64,000 nucleotides of DNA from positions 124,001 through 188,000 of the forward strand of contig JBAJFG010000644.1 in assembly GCA_037903475.1 (NCBI GenBank), given 5' to 3'. Source of the DNA: Ancylostoma caninum. Its lineage: Eukaryota > Nematoda > Chromadorea > Rhabditida > Ancylostomatidae. Below, in pieces: positions 25,491 to 56,730 of this stretch. The translations under genes were made by a program, and so were the position numbers. Below the pieces are notes generated by a model, which was given only the letters and a program-made list of their open reading frames with translations, made no database searches and was not told where the DNA came from. The first letter of the stretch is position 1; each line of letters starts with the position of its first letter.

Positions 25491-25997
25491 TCATCTACCC
25501 AACCAGCCATAGCGCATCCAGCAGCACTTGAGTCGTGCTTTTTGTCCCGTTGATGAAGAGCTGCTGCGCCTTTTGTGAGCAGTGGCGCCGCTCGACGAAT
25601 TTAGCTCTGTTTGACCAGGGATTAAATGTGGCCGAGGGCGGCGCCAGTGCGGGACCTCGGCTGGTTGTCCTGACCGGCTGTACTTCTGTCGACCAGGCGC
25701 TGCACTTCTCTGCCTGCCAGTGTATTCTGTTGACGATACGTGGTGATCGATGCTTCTGTGGCATCCGGGCGTCCGGCCATCCATCGCCAGTTTGACGACC
25801 GCGTTCTTCATCATCCCCGGCGCCACACCTTTCGCTAGAGTGATAAACTTCATTTTCCTTTGTTGCGAGACTTCTTGGCTCCCTGTGGTTTTCCTCTTTT
25901 CCCATGAAATTCTGCTTTCCAACAGAAGAATTCCGCCTGAATAACCAGTCCCTTGCTTGCCTAACGATTTTGTAGTGTAGCTGTACTTTCCCTTCAC
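25491..25997 (-). other. GC-rich block with open frames, unassigned
   Basis: The minus strand stays open for 168 codons (25997 to 25491) and also for 136 codons in another frame. Neither product is recognised. The composition is much richer in GC than the surroundings, which suggests a piece of a mobile element or a transferred segment. The boundaries are approximate. Confidence 0.25.
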
Positions 25998-27003
25998 GAT
26001 TTCAAGTTCCGTTTTTCAGCTCTGCTTTTTTTTTACTCCTAATTCGCTTTCGCAGTAGCGCAAATTATATTGTGAGTAACCAGTTTCGTTGAGAATGGGC
26101 GAATATTCCTTTTATTTGAGAGCAGTTTCTGCTTCAAGAAACCCCATCAAGTGAATGCGATGTCCATGCAGAGCCATAAATCACCGCGCTCCTTCCTGAC
26201 TTTTTTCTCGTCTGGGCGTCTACATGCCGCTCAATTCGAGCTCTGCTCACCGTGGCCCGTGGCATTCGCGATTATGCAGGTGAAACCGGCTCATGTTGTG
26301 ATTCATGGTGCGAAGAAGCTATCTGAGCAACTTGGAGCAACTTTTTTCTGCACCGCGGTTTTCTTTAAGTACCATATTGTACGATTTTATTGCACTGTCG
26401 CTGTCCCATAATATGTAGTCCTTCAAGGACACGCTAATTGCTCAGAAGAAGTGTAATTCTATAATGAGAAAGACAACTGGTGGTTCAGAACAGAGATAAA
26501 ATTATCGGCTTTTATAAATACCATTCACAGGACTGCTTTTAAAATATTCCTGAAATTGGAAAATAGCTGGTCATAGAAATGGTATATCTAAGTACATGGC
26601 TCCTTCAAAACCTCCAAAGAACTAGTTTTTAGGTTTTTGTCGAAGAGAACATGGACGGAGCCAGGAAGTAAAATCTTTTCTATGTATGTATATGTAAATG
26701 ATAATTGTATATGATCTTTTTTTTTGGATGGGGTGGAAAACTTCTCGATGAGACCACAACGTCGTAATCCAGAAACCCAGCAGAAATTTTCGCGTATTTT
26801 CCAGCAAAATTCGCTCTTTTTTCCGGCATTGTTTTCGCTTTCAGATTTCGCTTATTTTCTGGAGATTGACCTGAACTTTTTGAACGAACTCGGGAAATAT
26901 TTCGAAAAAAAAAACAAAGCAAAACCTGCTTGAGACCACGATTATTCTAATTGAATTTTTCTCACTTGAACTCTTACCCTGAAGGGATCGATGGCATGGG
27001 CCT
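25998..27003. other. gene-free stretch
   Basis: Nothing recognisable. It is AT-rich. Confidence 0.45.
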
Positions 27004-27110
27004 GAATGCACGATTGAGATTACCCAGGGTCAACTTGCTGGCGCCAGTGTTCACTACGGGTATATTTGTGGGTGGTAACATGTTCAGCTCGGGTAACTCC
27101 AATGATGTAT
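27004..27110. mobile_element. MITE family C, single copy
   Basis: About 107 bp bounded by GATTGAGATTACCCAGGGT at the left and an inverted diverged end (CGGGTAACTCCAATGATG) at the right. Same family as 21,693, 27,392 and 53,137. Confidence 0.7.
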
Positions 27111-27391
27111 AGGGCGTTCGTTTGACTACGGGAGGGGGCCATGTGAGCTACAATGGGCCTTTTGCCACTACTCTGCATGCACACATCAAGACCATTGTGG
27201 GATAGAAATGGAATAATGGTGAAAGCGTAACATACCCCATCCAAAATCATCCATAGAAACGCCAAATTAGATTTTATTACGTTAGGGTCACATGATTTTC
27301 ATCGCATCATACTTATTTGGTGAGGATGACTTGTAAATTTTCTGCCCAGTACACTCCAGCTCATAGGCGGAAACATATGGTCAAATATAAG

Positions 27392-27501
27392 GCTGCATAA
27401 ATTAGTGAGATTACCCAGGGTAGAGGTGTCAACAGCACAAAAGTCTAACCAATGTTAGCACGACTATCAACACATTTATGCTGGGTTATCTCTATGCATC
27501 C
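27392..27501. mobile_element. MITE family C, single copy
   Basis: About 110 bp bounded by AGTGAGATTACCCAGGGT and the inverted end CTGGGTTATCTCTATGCATC. It is the most diverged of the family copies here. Confidence 0.6.
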
Positions 27502-28659
27502 TGGCTATGGAAGGAGCCTCTAACGTATCCTCAACAATGCTGTGAAAAGCAAGGGAATTAGTGTGCTTTCTTAGAAAAAGCGTATCAATTGCCTCCAGTG
27601 GGCAGTAACCTAGACATGTGAGCATCACGTGCGAAATCTGTTGGGACATCTTTTTTCGTCTCGGAGTTTGTTCAAATGATGGAGTAGATGTGCCTTGTTT
27701 ACTGGACAAAAGTGCAGGGTTCAAAACTGTAGCAGGCTGGACGTAGAGACTTAGGAAATAGTGCTCCTTGCGAGTCCCGACTTCAGAAGCTTGAGAAATT
27801 TCGTTGAGCGTTTTCGCGTCTTGCTTATTTTAAAGGCAGTCCCTTACCTCAGGATAGGTATCGAGTCTGGTCCCACTCGACGTGCTCATTTCAATAATGT
27901 GCTTGAAATCTGAGGAAAAGAAACGGTCAAAAACCGCTATTTTGAAGGCCAAATTCGTTATTGGAGCGGACGGGTGTCCTTGCTGGGAAGCTAGCAAAAC
28001 CGGAGCTGAAAGGTTAACTTCGATCAAAAATACCCAAAAAAGCGCAAACCTGAGCACAAGAAGAACCAAAAACGAAAATCCAAATTTCCGATTTTCCGGA
28101 AGTATTGGGGCTGAAAATGGTGTGTTTTTAGTCCAATTTTGAACTAAAGAGCAATTATTTGTAAGAGAGTCAAGGGACTAAGCAACCTGTGCTACATTAT
28201 AATATTACAGGTCTTCACTGTAGGAAAATGCTAAGTGTCTTCTCCGATCATCTTCACGTTCAGTGTCTCTGCTGTTGACTGAGTGTGAGCTACCGTTTTG
28301 CAGGAAGCAAATTTTGAATTCTCTGTATCTCTGGTCATTCCTCCGTCGGAAACGATGCTTCGATGTATTTCTATGTTCGGACATTTATTTTTGACATAGC
28401 TAGCCAATGAATCGTCTACGAAGCAGCTTCTTAAGGGGTACTCTGGTTCGAATGGATGAATTAGAACAGGAGGACCTTACCCTCTAATTTCACATCTGTG
28501 ATATAATACTGCTTTCGAGAGTCATTGTATAGAACTGCTACTTGAGCTTGGGACCTTTTTTGGGGCGAATGGGCCATCGTCATAGGTACAGTAATGTAGT
28601 GGAGAACCTCTTGACTTGTAATCGAAGGTCTTGATAGGAAACTGCACGAACTTATTTAT
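27502..28659. other. gene-free stretch
   Basis: Two overlapping opposite-strand open frames (about 27830-28142) are unassigned. Otherwise nothing recognisable. Confidence 0.4.
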
Positions 28660-28775
28660 TCAATTATTTATTTATTTGTTCGATTATTCATTCATTATAT
28701 GTCTATTTATTTATTCACCAGTCTGGGCGTCCGGCTAACGCCGGACTTCCAGACTTCTATGGTGCTCGCTTCGCC
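28660..28775 (-). mobile_element. LINE 3'-end relic (hairpin plus tail)
   Basis: Read on the minus strand, the GC hairpin GTCCGGCGTTAGCCGGAC (28731-28748) is followed by an AATAAATAAATA-type tail (28660-28715). A near-identical hairpin region is at 29,808-29,870, and a similar hairpin-plus-tail ends the CR1 fragment at 8,812. It probably marks the end of a severely truncated LINE. Confidence 0.55.
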
Positions 28776-29159
28776 CGCATACTGCACGTTGAAAGCAAAC
28801 ACAAAAGTGTAAATGGATTGATAAAATCTGTTCTGTCGCTCTCCTGAGAAACCCTTGATCCCGTAGGTGGTAGCGAAGTTAGTGGCCGTGAAGAACTGAG
28901 TGTAACCAATTCAGTGCAGATGTTATCTTGAAATGATTTAGACTCAACTGGTTGTTGTGGTAGCTCAAGTGATAAGGGTCCACCGGTGTATATAAACGGA
29001 GAGAAAGGAGAGGAGTGTTTCATTCAGGCACAAACGGAATGGGAAGAGAACACGGATACGAAAGGAAGCAATGTACATCTAGGTGATTTGGGTAAGAGGG
29101 TCCGCCGAAACAGGATACGCTTACCCCTCATGCAGAAATAGACCCGCCTAGCGAATTCC

Positions 29160-29275
29160 TATCACTTGTGGAAGCCGGCGCACCCTTATCACATCGTTGA
29201 ACCCGACTCCAGGCGTTTTCCCACTTTTGGACGCCGGCGCACTCCTACAGCAACAGTGGACCCGGTGTAGAACAT
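29160..29275. repeat. diverged units of the 59-bp minisatellite
   Basis: It contains GCCGGCGCACCCTTATCAC, a GACCCGACTCCAGGCGTTT-like phrase and a second GACGCCGGCGCAC. These match the unit repeated at 30,001-30,345. Confidence 0.75.
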
Positions 29276-29299
29276 TTTCTTCACTCTAGGCCACGCCCT

Positions 29300-29517
<218 letters not shown>

Positions 29518-29710
29518 TGTTTCGATATACCAAAAAAAATGCTTCACTACAGTACAAAAACCAGTTGGCAACGGACAATCCATGTGCATCAGCGACGGCA
29601 AAACTTGTAGTGAACGAAAAAAAAAAGAATTGAACGTGACTACCCTAACAAATTGCAATCACCAGAACAAAAATCACAGTTGAAAAATCGAGTGTAGCCC
29701 GTTGACTCAG

Positions 29711-29800
29711 GTAACCTAGGAACGTGTTTTGCATAGGATTCAAAGATGCAATTCCCACGATCAAAACATGAGTGCTCGTGCAAAACTCGTCTTTTTAAAA
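29711..29800. repeat. short dispersed repeat with TTTTGCA ends
   Basis: About 85 bases starting AACGTGTTTTGCAT and ending GTGCAAAACTCG are highly similar to 54,978-55,060. The ends are inverted with respect to each other (GTTTTGCA/TGCAAAAC), as in a very small MITE. Confidence 0.7.
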
Positions 29801-29870
29801 TAAACCAGCCTGATCGTCCGGCTAACGCCGGACTCTCAGGCTTCTTTTCGTGCTCGCTTCGCTCGCATAT
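29801..29870 (-). mobile_element. LINE 3'-end relic (hairpin)
   Basis: Minus-strand copy of the hairpin GTCCGGCGTTAGCCGGAC next to GCGAGCGAAGCGAGCAC, followed by TTTATTTTAAAA. It matches the relic at 28,718-28,775. Confidence 0.5.
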
Positions 29871-30000
29871 TTTCACTGTCCTCAGATAAGATTGGTGCAG
29901 GTGGATGAACAGACACTATCCACAGAGAAGTATTCTTTATCGCAGTTCATGGGACCACTGACCCACTATAGACAGCTCCTTTCAACAATTTCTGGCAACG

Positions 30001-30345
30001 GCGTTTCCCCGCTTTTGGATGCCGGCGCACCCCTATCACGCCGTTGGACCCGACTCCAGGCGTTTCCCCACTTTGAGACGCCGGCGCACCTATATCACAC
30101 AGTTGGACCCGACTCCAGGCGTTTCCCCGCTTTTGGACGCCGGCGCACCCTTATCACGCCGTTGGACCCGACTCTAGGCGTTTCCAGGCTTTTGGACGCC
30201 GGCGCACCCTTATCACGCCGTTGGACCCGACTCTAGGCGTTTCCCCGCTTTTGGACGCCGGTGCACCCTTATCACGCCGTTGGACCCGACTCCTAGCGTT
30301 TCCCCGCTTTTGGATGCCGGAGCATCCTTATCACATCGCCAGCCC
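30001..30345. repeat. 59-bp minisatellite, ~5.7 copies
   Basis: Units start at 30001, 30060, 30119, 30178, 30237 and 30296. Each contains GCGTTTCCCCGCTTTTGGA, CGCCGGCGCACCC and GCCGTTGGACCCGACT. Most units differ at only a few positions. Because 59 is not a multiple of three, the open frame running through it is not evidence of a repeat protein. Confidence 0.95.
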
Positions 30346-30655
30346 ACCTCTAACACCATCCTAAGGCGTAACCCTCATCCGTGTCATCCCTCGTTCGCCT
30401 CATTCCTCCTCTTCGTTATAGAGGTGTCCTACCCTTCTCTTTCCTTTTATACGGTCCTGTAATCAAAAGCCTATCTCATTCATTCCGACCGTGATCAAAA
30501 CAACTGTCGGCCATTAACATGTCTGAACATGACGAAAGTGGCCCGAAACTCCTGTAAATCAAGGTAAAAATCAAAATTTACCACATTTTCATACATAACT
30601 CGACGCGCTGAACACGATGGTACAGGTATTTTCCATTTTTGATGGCTGGTTCTCG
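30346..30655. other. gene-free stretch
   Basis: Unique-looking sequence between the minisatellite and the second AC tract. Nothing recognised. Confidence 0.4.
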
Positions 30656-30817
<162 letters not shown>

Positions 30818-30845
30818 AACTGCCAATTAATAAGAAGTAAGATAA

Positions 30846-30935
30846 TTCTATACCAGCAATGATAAGATCTATGCAAAACCCATGCGCCTCCAAATCCCAT
30901 GCAAATCCGGTGCAAAACCGAAGTGAAACCTACTT
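30846..30935. repeat. ATGCAAAACC-rich dispersed repeat
   Basis: It contains AGATCTATGCAAAACCCATG, CATGCAAATCC and GTGCAAAACC. It is related to the longer stretch at 55,795-55,965. Confidence 0.55.
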
Positions 30936-31883
30936 TGTTTCCTGAGAAGTACGTAATATCTGCATGGTACGAGTTTATCTGTTTTGCCGCCGCTCAGTTC
31001 AAAAAGATCGTGATTTCTGATTTTGGAGAATCTGACAAAGTACAGAAAACTCGCTCCTAACCACTGGGTGATCTCTAACAAGGTGTGAATCAGTCATCCA
31101 TCCAGAGTGCTCGCGTACTTTGCTGTTCTCCCCACATGATTACTTTCCACTCCATCACAGCTTTCTTTTCTGGTTTTCTGGTCATGTCGACTGTGCTGTT
31201 CTTGATTCACTGATATCATCTTTTTATGTTATCTGAGTCATTCCTTCATTCAAAGGGAAAGCAATAGCACTAGCACTACCACTTTTGCTCCAGCTACGAT
31301 TTTGAGCGTTGTTCTTGTTCCAGATGTAAAAATATTCTTGCTGTACTTACGTACTATCCGACAGCCAAATTGAAGATGTATCCCTCATCCACTTCACTGT
31401 CGATTTCAAAAATGATCTATTGATTATTTACTAAAATACGCTCCAGACAGATTCCCCTATTACCATTTGTTTTTTTTCTCCGAACTGTTTATGGCGATCA
31501 AAAACTACGAGCAGATCGTATCTGTTAATGAGATGCCGAAACGAGATAATCCAATGAAATACTACAGCCATTGTGATGACCGTTATAGAGAACATATGAC
31601 TATTACAACATCGGTGAATGCGCCGCTGTCTGCGAAACACGGAGGGGTCAAAAGCTTGACGCTTCTTCCCTTTCACTGCTAGAAAGTGCTGATTTCATTT
31701 CTGTCCCTCGACTGCTCGGAGGAAAGAAAATCCTTGATTACAGTGTCATTCTCTTTCGATTTACGTACATGCGCACTCCATTCTACATATCTGCGTTTAC
31801 TTTCTTATACATATTTCTTTCGGCTTTATTCTTTTCTTTCTAGGAGAAGATGATTTTTGCTCTCAATAGAGAGTGTTCTCATA
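30936..31883. other. gene-free stretch
   Basis: Nothing recognised. Confidence 0.4.
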
Positions 31884-31885
31884 TA

Positions 31886-32426
31886 CAGTACCGGCCAAAA
31901 TTATATAGCTTTTTGAATTTCCCTGCATAACTTTTGGTGGAGTAAAGCTTCGCATAAAAGAAAGGAAAGCAACTTTTTGTGATATGGACTTCCGGGTACA
32001 TCGTGACCGACTTAACATTGTAACCAAGGAAGATTGAGCTAATTTGGCAGAGATTCTTACGTTGCTTTACTGCTAAAATAAACTCAAATTTGCTTCCTAT
32101 GCTTTCATCAATGATCTGAAAGCACACGTTTCCATTTGAATATGAGTCGAATTTATTACAAGGAGTTCAGTTCTTGTGAAAATACAGTCCGCAGAATCCA
32201 TCCTGTGATCTATTGTGGATGCCGCAGAATCGCAGATTTTGGAATCTTGGTAATTATTTTGCCTAGAGGAAACTAGCTGACAAAATGGTACGATGTCATT
32301 CCATTTCTATTACATGTGAGCGTCTACAACACCCATAAAAATATGAGCTTCGAAGCGCTACTCTAAACGAAGTTATGAGGGAAACGGAGGACACTCCAAA
32401 AGGCTATATAATTTTGGCCGGTACTG
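31886..32426. mobile_element. non-autonomous Tc1-like element
   Basis: The ends form a 30-bp terminal inverted repeat with one mismatch (CAGTACCGGCCAAAATTATA... inward). They are flanked on both sides by TA, the target-site signature of Tc1/mariner elements. The CAGT.C.GGCCAAAA start resembles the ends of nematode Tc1. At 541 bp with no transposase frame, it is a MITE that would depend on a Tc1-like transposase elsewhere. Confidence 0.9.
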
Positions 32427-32639
32427 TATCTTCAACTGCCATTTATCAAGCTCATACCTACCTTTTCACCGTAAAATTTTGCGTAACGGGTTACTTGCTG
32501 GAAGAGTTTCTTTTACTTGCTTTCTTTTCTCCCTGATACTCCTGAAGCTATTCTAACACTTCTATAGCTATCTACATATGTATATGATATTGGTTGATTA
32601 TTATTATTATTATGATATATGACATATATGATATGATAC

Positions 32640-34108
32640 ATACATACAATAGCAGCTGTATCTTCTTTAAAAACCACGCGATTTCGGAGGATTCGCGTTT
32701 TTTGCGTCGCCCTCGCATAACTTCGTTCATTGAGGAGTACGAGAAATGAGACATACACCATTTGAATCAGCACGACCTCTACTTTCCGAATTCACCAATC
32801 TCTCTCGAAAATTTCAAAAATCATAGTCCAGATTCAGCAATTATCCTAATTACGCATCCGTAGGCCACATGGGGTGCGAGATGGTGGGTCATGACAATTA
32901 ACGTTCTCTTCCGTTGCCACTCACACATTCAGACTAAGGAGTTTGGTGTAGATCTCATTTTCATCCGCTATTTTAACGATATTTGACTCTAGCAGATCAT
33001 ATCGAAGCAAATGATACCCAACTTGAATGGCAACTTTTTTCGCTTAGTTCAACGTCAGAAGTGGCCACTTCTATGTACCACAAAAGTACCGCCGAAATAT
33101 CTATATTGCCTGGAGTACTTTGAACAAAAGTAAAAACTACGGGAAGGGATGGTTTTAATAGGATTTCACAGGTTTATAGGACCATATGTTCAGATAAACC
33201 AGTGCAAGCTGTTTTCATCTAAGCATAATGAAATGACTGCATAAGGAAACGCCAAAATATTCTCATATACCTAGCTAGGGATAATGACCTCTTCATGATT
33301 CTGGCAGTACCACGATCTAGAACACTTCATTCACACCTGTGCAGACGGCAATCCCTGAGGCTGTGCGGATGCCACAGGGTATCTGGGGTCACCAAGTATG
33401 CCTGGAAGAGGAGGGTTCGAACGTCCCAATTACTGATTATACATCTGACTAGTGCCTAGTGCATGCTAATGTGTGTCTTTTCTTCTTTTGCGCAACTACT
33501 ATTGATGAAATTCTATGAGTTTTTCTTCCGCTTGAATACTCAGCCGGAAATTAAAAGTATTTCACTTTTTCGGCAAAAATCGGAAAAATTCAGCAAAGTG
33601 GTAGTATCTTCGCGAATATGTGACACTGAAAACGAAGGTACAAGCTCATATAAATATGAGAAAATATAGAAAACCTAAAATAACGGGAATTGAATTAGGA
33701 GACATTCACCATTCAAGTTGGGTATCATTTGCCTCGGTGTGATCTGCTAGACTTAAATATCTTTGAAATAGCGGATGAAAATGAGATTTACACCAAACTC
33801 CTTAGTCTGAATGTGTGAGTGGCAACGGAAGAGAACGTTAATTGTCATGACCCACCATCTCGCACCCCATGTGCCCTACGGATGCGTAATTAGGATAATT
33901 GCTGAATTTGGACTATGATTTTTGAAATATTCGAGAGAGATTGGTGAACTCGGAAAGTAGAGGTCGTGCTGATTTAAATGGTGTATGTCTCGTTTCTCGT
34001 ACTCCTCAATGAACGAAGTTATGCGAGGGCGACGCAAAAAACGCGAATCCTCCGAAATCGCGTGATTTTTAAAGAAGATACCGCTTGTATTGTATGTATA
34101 TGATATTG
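32640..34108. mobile_element. long fold-back element, ~395-bp arms
   Basis: The left arm, about 32640-33036, is repeated in inverse orientation at about 33709-34108 with very few differences. Shared phrases are GATTTCGGAGGATTCGCG, AGTACGAGAAA and ACCCACCATCTCGCACCCC. The arms enclose about 670 bp of unrelated sequence without a recognisable gene. This architecture matches fold-back transposons or the inverted halves of one repeat. No flanking duplication was identified. Confidence 0.85.
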
Positions 34109-34585
34109 GGTAAAATAATGCACATACGCAAAATTCAGTAAACGTGTTTCCCAATATGAACGTGTTTTATTTTATTCTGTTCCATCTTCACTTTTTTCAC
34201 GTGAGAGCGTTGCTGAAATGCCAAAAAACATTATGAAGGAAAGAAATGAAGAACTCTCAGCTAGCAGAGCTTGCTCATCGGTCACTTACGAGCATGGATC
34301 TCAGGTGTGGGGAAAGGTTTAGTTTCTAGAATATAGGAAAATCTCAAAGCACTTAAGAATGCCTATGGAACCAGTTGTTTTCCCCAATCTCTGAAGTAAA
34401 TGGGGAAAATTACGTGACAAATTCACGGTTCAGAAGAAAATTGGACACTGCTAAAATTCTGGAGCTTTGTACGTTTTTTTTCCTGGATTCTGCAGGGAAA
34501 AGTTCCACTTAATTTTAATGAGAGTTCGTTTCCCCTTTGCAAAAATCTAGAGAAGTTGTGAGATAAAATTCTTAGCAGGTACGTA

Positions 34586-34837
34586 TAGGGTAATTTATAC
34601 TAGATGCGTGCGTAAATCGTGCATCAGTCGCACGCATCCATTTGTAAGGGATTTCCCATGAGGGCCGGTCAACACGGCATGTACATCCTCAATGAAAAGA
34701 ACGCGCGACCGCCACGAGGCCGTAAACGCTTGCGTCTGAGCTGCGACAGCGATGCGACTGCTATGCGACTGGACCCTATTCTTCATCATCTAGACGCACG
34801 CGCGTCGGTCGCACGCATCCAGTATAAATTGCCCCTA
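34586..34837. mobile_element. MITE family D (252 bp)
   Basis: The left end GGGTAATTTATACTAGATGC and the right end (reverse complement GGGGCAATTTATACTGGATG) form a terminal inverted repeat of about 27 bases, flanked by TA. The subterminal parts repeat GCGTGCG/CGCACGC. No coding capacity. Confidence 0.85.
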
Positions 34838-36299
34838 TGTATGAGCTCGCTTCGACTACAAATTTTTTCGGCACCAACATTCAGTTTTCGAACCAGAATT
34901 TCTTGGACTTGAATTGAAAATTTTCGTCCATAAAATGTTGTTTAATGACGACTTCTCATCAATGGAAACAAGGTTCCATCCACGAGCAGTAATGTTATGA
35001 TTGTTTGAAAAAGTGAACACACAGAAAGAAGCTCGTATCACTAAAACAGGATTTATGCATGCAACTACATATGCTATAGTAGAGTAAATTTATTGAATTT
35101 TTGAAGCTTTTAGCGAGCAATTACTCGGAGACTTTTCATGTATTGTTGATCTACAACTCTGACTACGACTTCCAGTTAGGTAACGTTTCTCTTTTTCAAT
35201 GAAATAACGCGCATCTTCGAACTTCATCAGTGGTTTCGACTTTTGCTTTTAGTCGAATTAGGAACAATGTTTCCACTTCTAGATGTTGTGAGTAAAACAA
35301 AAGTGTTTCATTCAGCGTCACTACAGAACTAACTAGACATACGTTAACTACACATTCCTTTCAAAATATGCCATCAAAAAACAATGTTTGGTCGTCCACC
35401 ATGAACTTCCTTTTTGTTGATGTTGTTAATGTGGCTGCGCCGGTTAATTCAATAACTATGATGTTTAGATCTATCGAGTCTTGCAAACTAACAGGAACCG
35501 ATCTCGAATTACACACCTGTTTCCTGGGTTGCGGTGTTACCCTAAGCATTCGCACAATCTGAGGTCACATCCTCTCCTAACTGTTGTATGACCCCTATCA
35601 GCCGCCTCATTTTCCTCTGAAATTGTTCATTTCTCCCCAAATCTGATAAAAATCTTGAATGTCCCGTCTTCCTCAAGAAAGAATCAATTAAATCTGACTT
35701 GCTCAATGAATCAGAAGCTCTAGGTCCACAAATTCCGTCCTTTCTGCTGGGTTGGGTCCTTATCGGACTTCTTGAACTTCCTGTTGAAGGACTTCGGATT
35801 AAGTAGACGGAGGTTCCAGGTGAATTGAGGGTTTTTCCTGTGAATTTATGATTTTAGGATTCTGTTACAGCAATAGTCATAGATGTTGGGAGGGGGGGGG
35901 GGAATGTTTCATGATTCAAAAGGTCGTTTGTCCTCAACCACGTGGCGGCGTTGGAAAATCGCAATCCATTAGCACACGTCAGAAATTTTCACTTCAAAGA
36001 TGTTCCTTTTGGCCATGCAAATGATTTTAGCGTCTTTGATCTCGCTTTATTTACTTCTTTACTTGATGAAGTTGTCCTCACTGAAACTGGTAAACTTATA
36101 CCGACTTCTGTGAACTATTTTTACCGATTTCTATTAGTTAACAACACACTATTTCGCAGTCGCACCAACGATGCTGTCCTACAACTACTGTGTGAACTAT
36201 TTGAATACTGTTTGATTTGGTGGTAACTTTGTTTCGTTTGTTTTTTTTTCTGTTTTTTTTTTCTGTTCAGCTGGTTTATTGCTACATACCTTCACGTTG
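34838..36299. other. gene-free stretch
   Basis: Nothing recognised except a G11 run (35892-35902). A 94-codon open frame at 35942-36226 lies just before an AATAAATAAATAAATAAATA tail (about 36345-36362). It could be decayed LINE sequence but shows no motif I can name. Confidence 0.35.
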
Positions 36300-36362
36300 T
36301 GTCGAGTGCCTGTATTATCGAGAGCTGTAGCGCACCATGAGTGCAATAAATAAATAAATAAA
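36300..36362 (+). mobile_element. possible LINE 3' tail
   Basis: CACCATGAGTGCAATAAATA followed by further AATA units resembles the end of the CR1 fragment at 8,812. No reverse transcriptase sequence is visible upstream. Confidence 0.35.
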
Positions 36363-36757
36363 TAAAACAAAATTGTACTCCTTTCCGTCTCTTCTATAAA
36401 CTGAATGTATTTGAAAGCTTCGCATGATAAATGGAAAGGAATTTTCTCGACGGGAAAAGTTTAAAGCTGCCTAGGAGATTTCCCTAATTCATGCACATAC
36501 GCCTCTAGACAAATCTTCCCACCGAATAACGTAAAGCTCTTCTGAAAACCATCCTTGATAAGTTATGTGTGCATTCAGAGAATGAACTTGCGTTTGTAGT
36601 AGCAATGCTCTAGTTCATTTCCAAATATGGATTCGAACGAGTACTTACGTTAAAGTATAGGTATATGTTAGTTAGTTAAAGTATAAGTATATTTATAAGT
36701 ATATGTTTATGTTCATTATGCTCCCAAATCTATTGTTCACTACTAACCTCCAACTAT

Positions 36758-36829
36758 TCAAGCAAAAACCCCAGTCACTCCGTGTTTTCCAGGAGCTCCA
36801 GCTGGCCCAAGGGATCCAGACTGTCCTGG
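36758..36829 (-). pseudogene. collagen Gly-X-Y fragment
   Basis: On the minus strand a frame reads [20 protein letters not shown] and stops shortly after (TGA at 36760-36758). Glycine at every third position and GPAGAPGK are typical of collagen. There is no C-terminal cysteine block, no N-terminal domain and no second exon nearby, so it is probably a relic of a duplicated collagen exon. It lies 785 bp beyond the stop codon of the intact collagen gene on the same strand. Chance is possible for so short a match. Confidence 0.45.
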
Positions 36830-37070
36830 CTGGCTCCACCATTTTATTTCAAACGCTTTATGGGAAAAAGCAGCGATTTTCTTTCCTTTTTTTTCTTTCG
36901 AATCATCGTCTTTTTAGGCTTTGTCCTCATTTTTTGAGCTAATTGTGCTTTTCGGATGGAGTAGATTCTTATTCCAATCATATTGTAATTCCACATGAGC
37001 CACTATTTCGTCGACCTTTTATAACTCACTGTTTTCTGGAAACCCGTACGTAGAAATGCTGAGGTATTCA

Positions 37071-37076
37071 TTTCAG
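37071..37076 (+). promoter_or_regulatory. putative trans-splice acceptor of GFAT
   Basis: TTTCAG ends six bases before the GFAT start codon (37083). An acceptor this close to the ATG with no recognisable upstream exon is the usual arrangement for SL1 trans-spliced nematode messages. A cis-spliced 5' UTR exon is the alternative. Confidence 0.6.
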
Positions 37077-37082
37077 GAAACC

Positions 37083-56249
<19,167 letters not shown>

Positions 56250-56462
56250 ACTTACCTGGGTTCTGCACAACCTGTCTTTATGTGTGCATGCATGCCTCAC
56301 TCGTGCCTCTCCAGAGTTTTATGCATTCATCGCTCGATTCACTTATGTACTATTTATCAAAACAAGTTGGATAGCGATAAACTCTCACACTACTTGTTGT
56401 TATGAACACATTCTGTCACATTATAAAGAACACAAATGCTTTTTAGAAAGGGCGCGTGCAAA

Positions 56463-56730
56463 GTGAGCGTAGATGGCGATGCGTTTTACGTGGACAAAGA
56501 AATCACCCGGCGCAACCGTGCTGCTCGTGCCGGAACCGCCACCGTAGTGACTAATCTGGGTTTTCTTGATAGTCTTCTATCATGTTTCTTGCTAACTATC
56601 TAGAAAACTAACTAATTACCAAAAGCACTCCCCATAGTTTGTGGTTGAGGCGAAGATTCCAGCGCGAGCGAAGCTGTTGCGCTGCATGCTTTACGAGTCC
56701 GCAGAGAAGGTATCACACATTGACGCTCAC
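56463..56730. mobile_element. MITE family A, copy 3
   Basis: About 268 bp with ends GTGAGCGTAGATGG and, inverted, CATTGACGCTCAC. It shares the layout and several phrases (GAGTCCGC, TTCCAGCGCG) with the copies at 15,811 and 20,179. It lies about 200 bp after the GFAT stop codon. Confidence 0.7.

Noticed and set aside
29850..30236. 128-codon frame across the 59-bp minisatellite
   Set aside because: The unit length is not a multiple of three, so successive units are read in different frames. There is no start context or domain.
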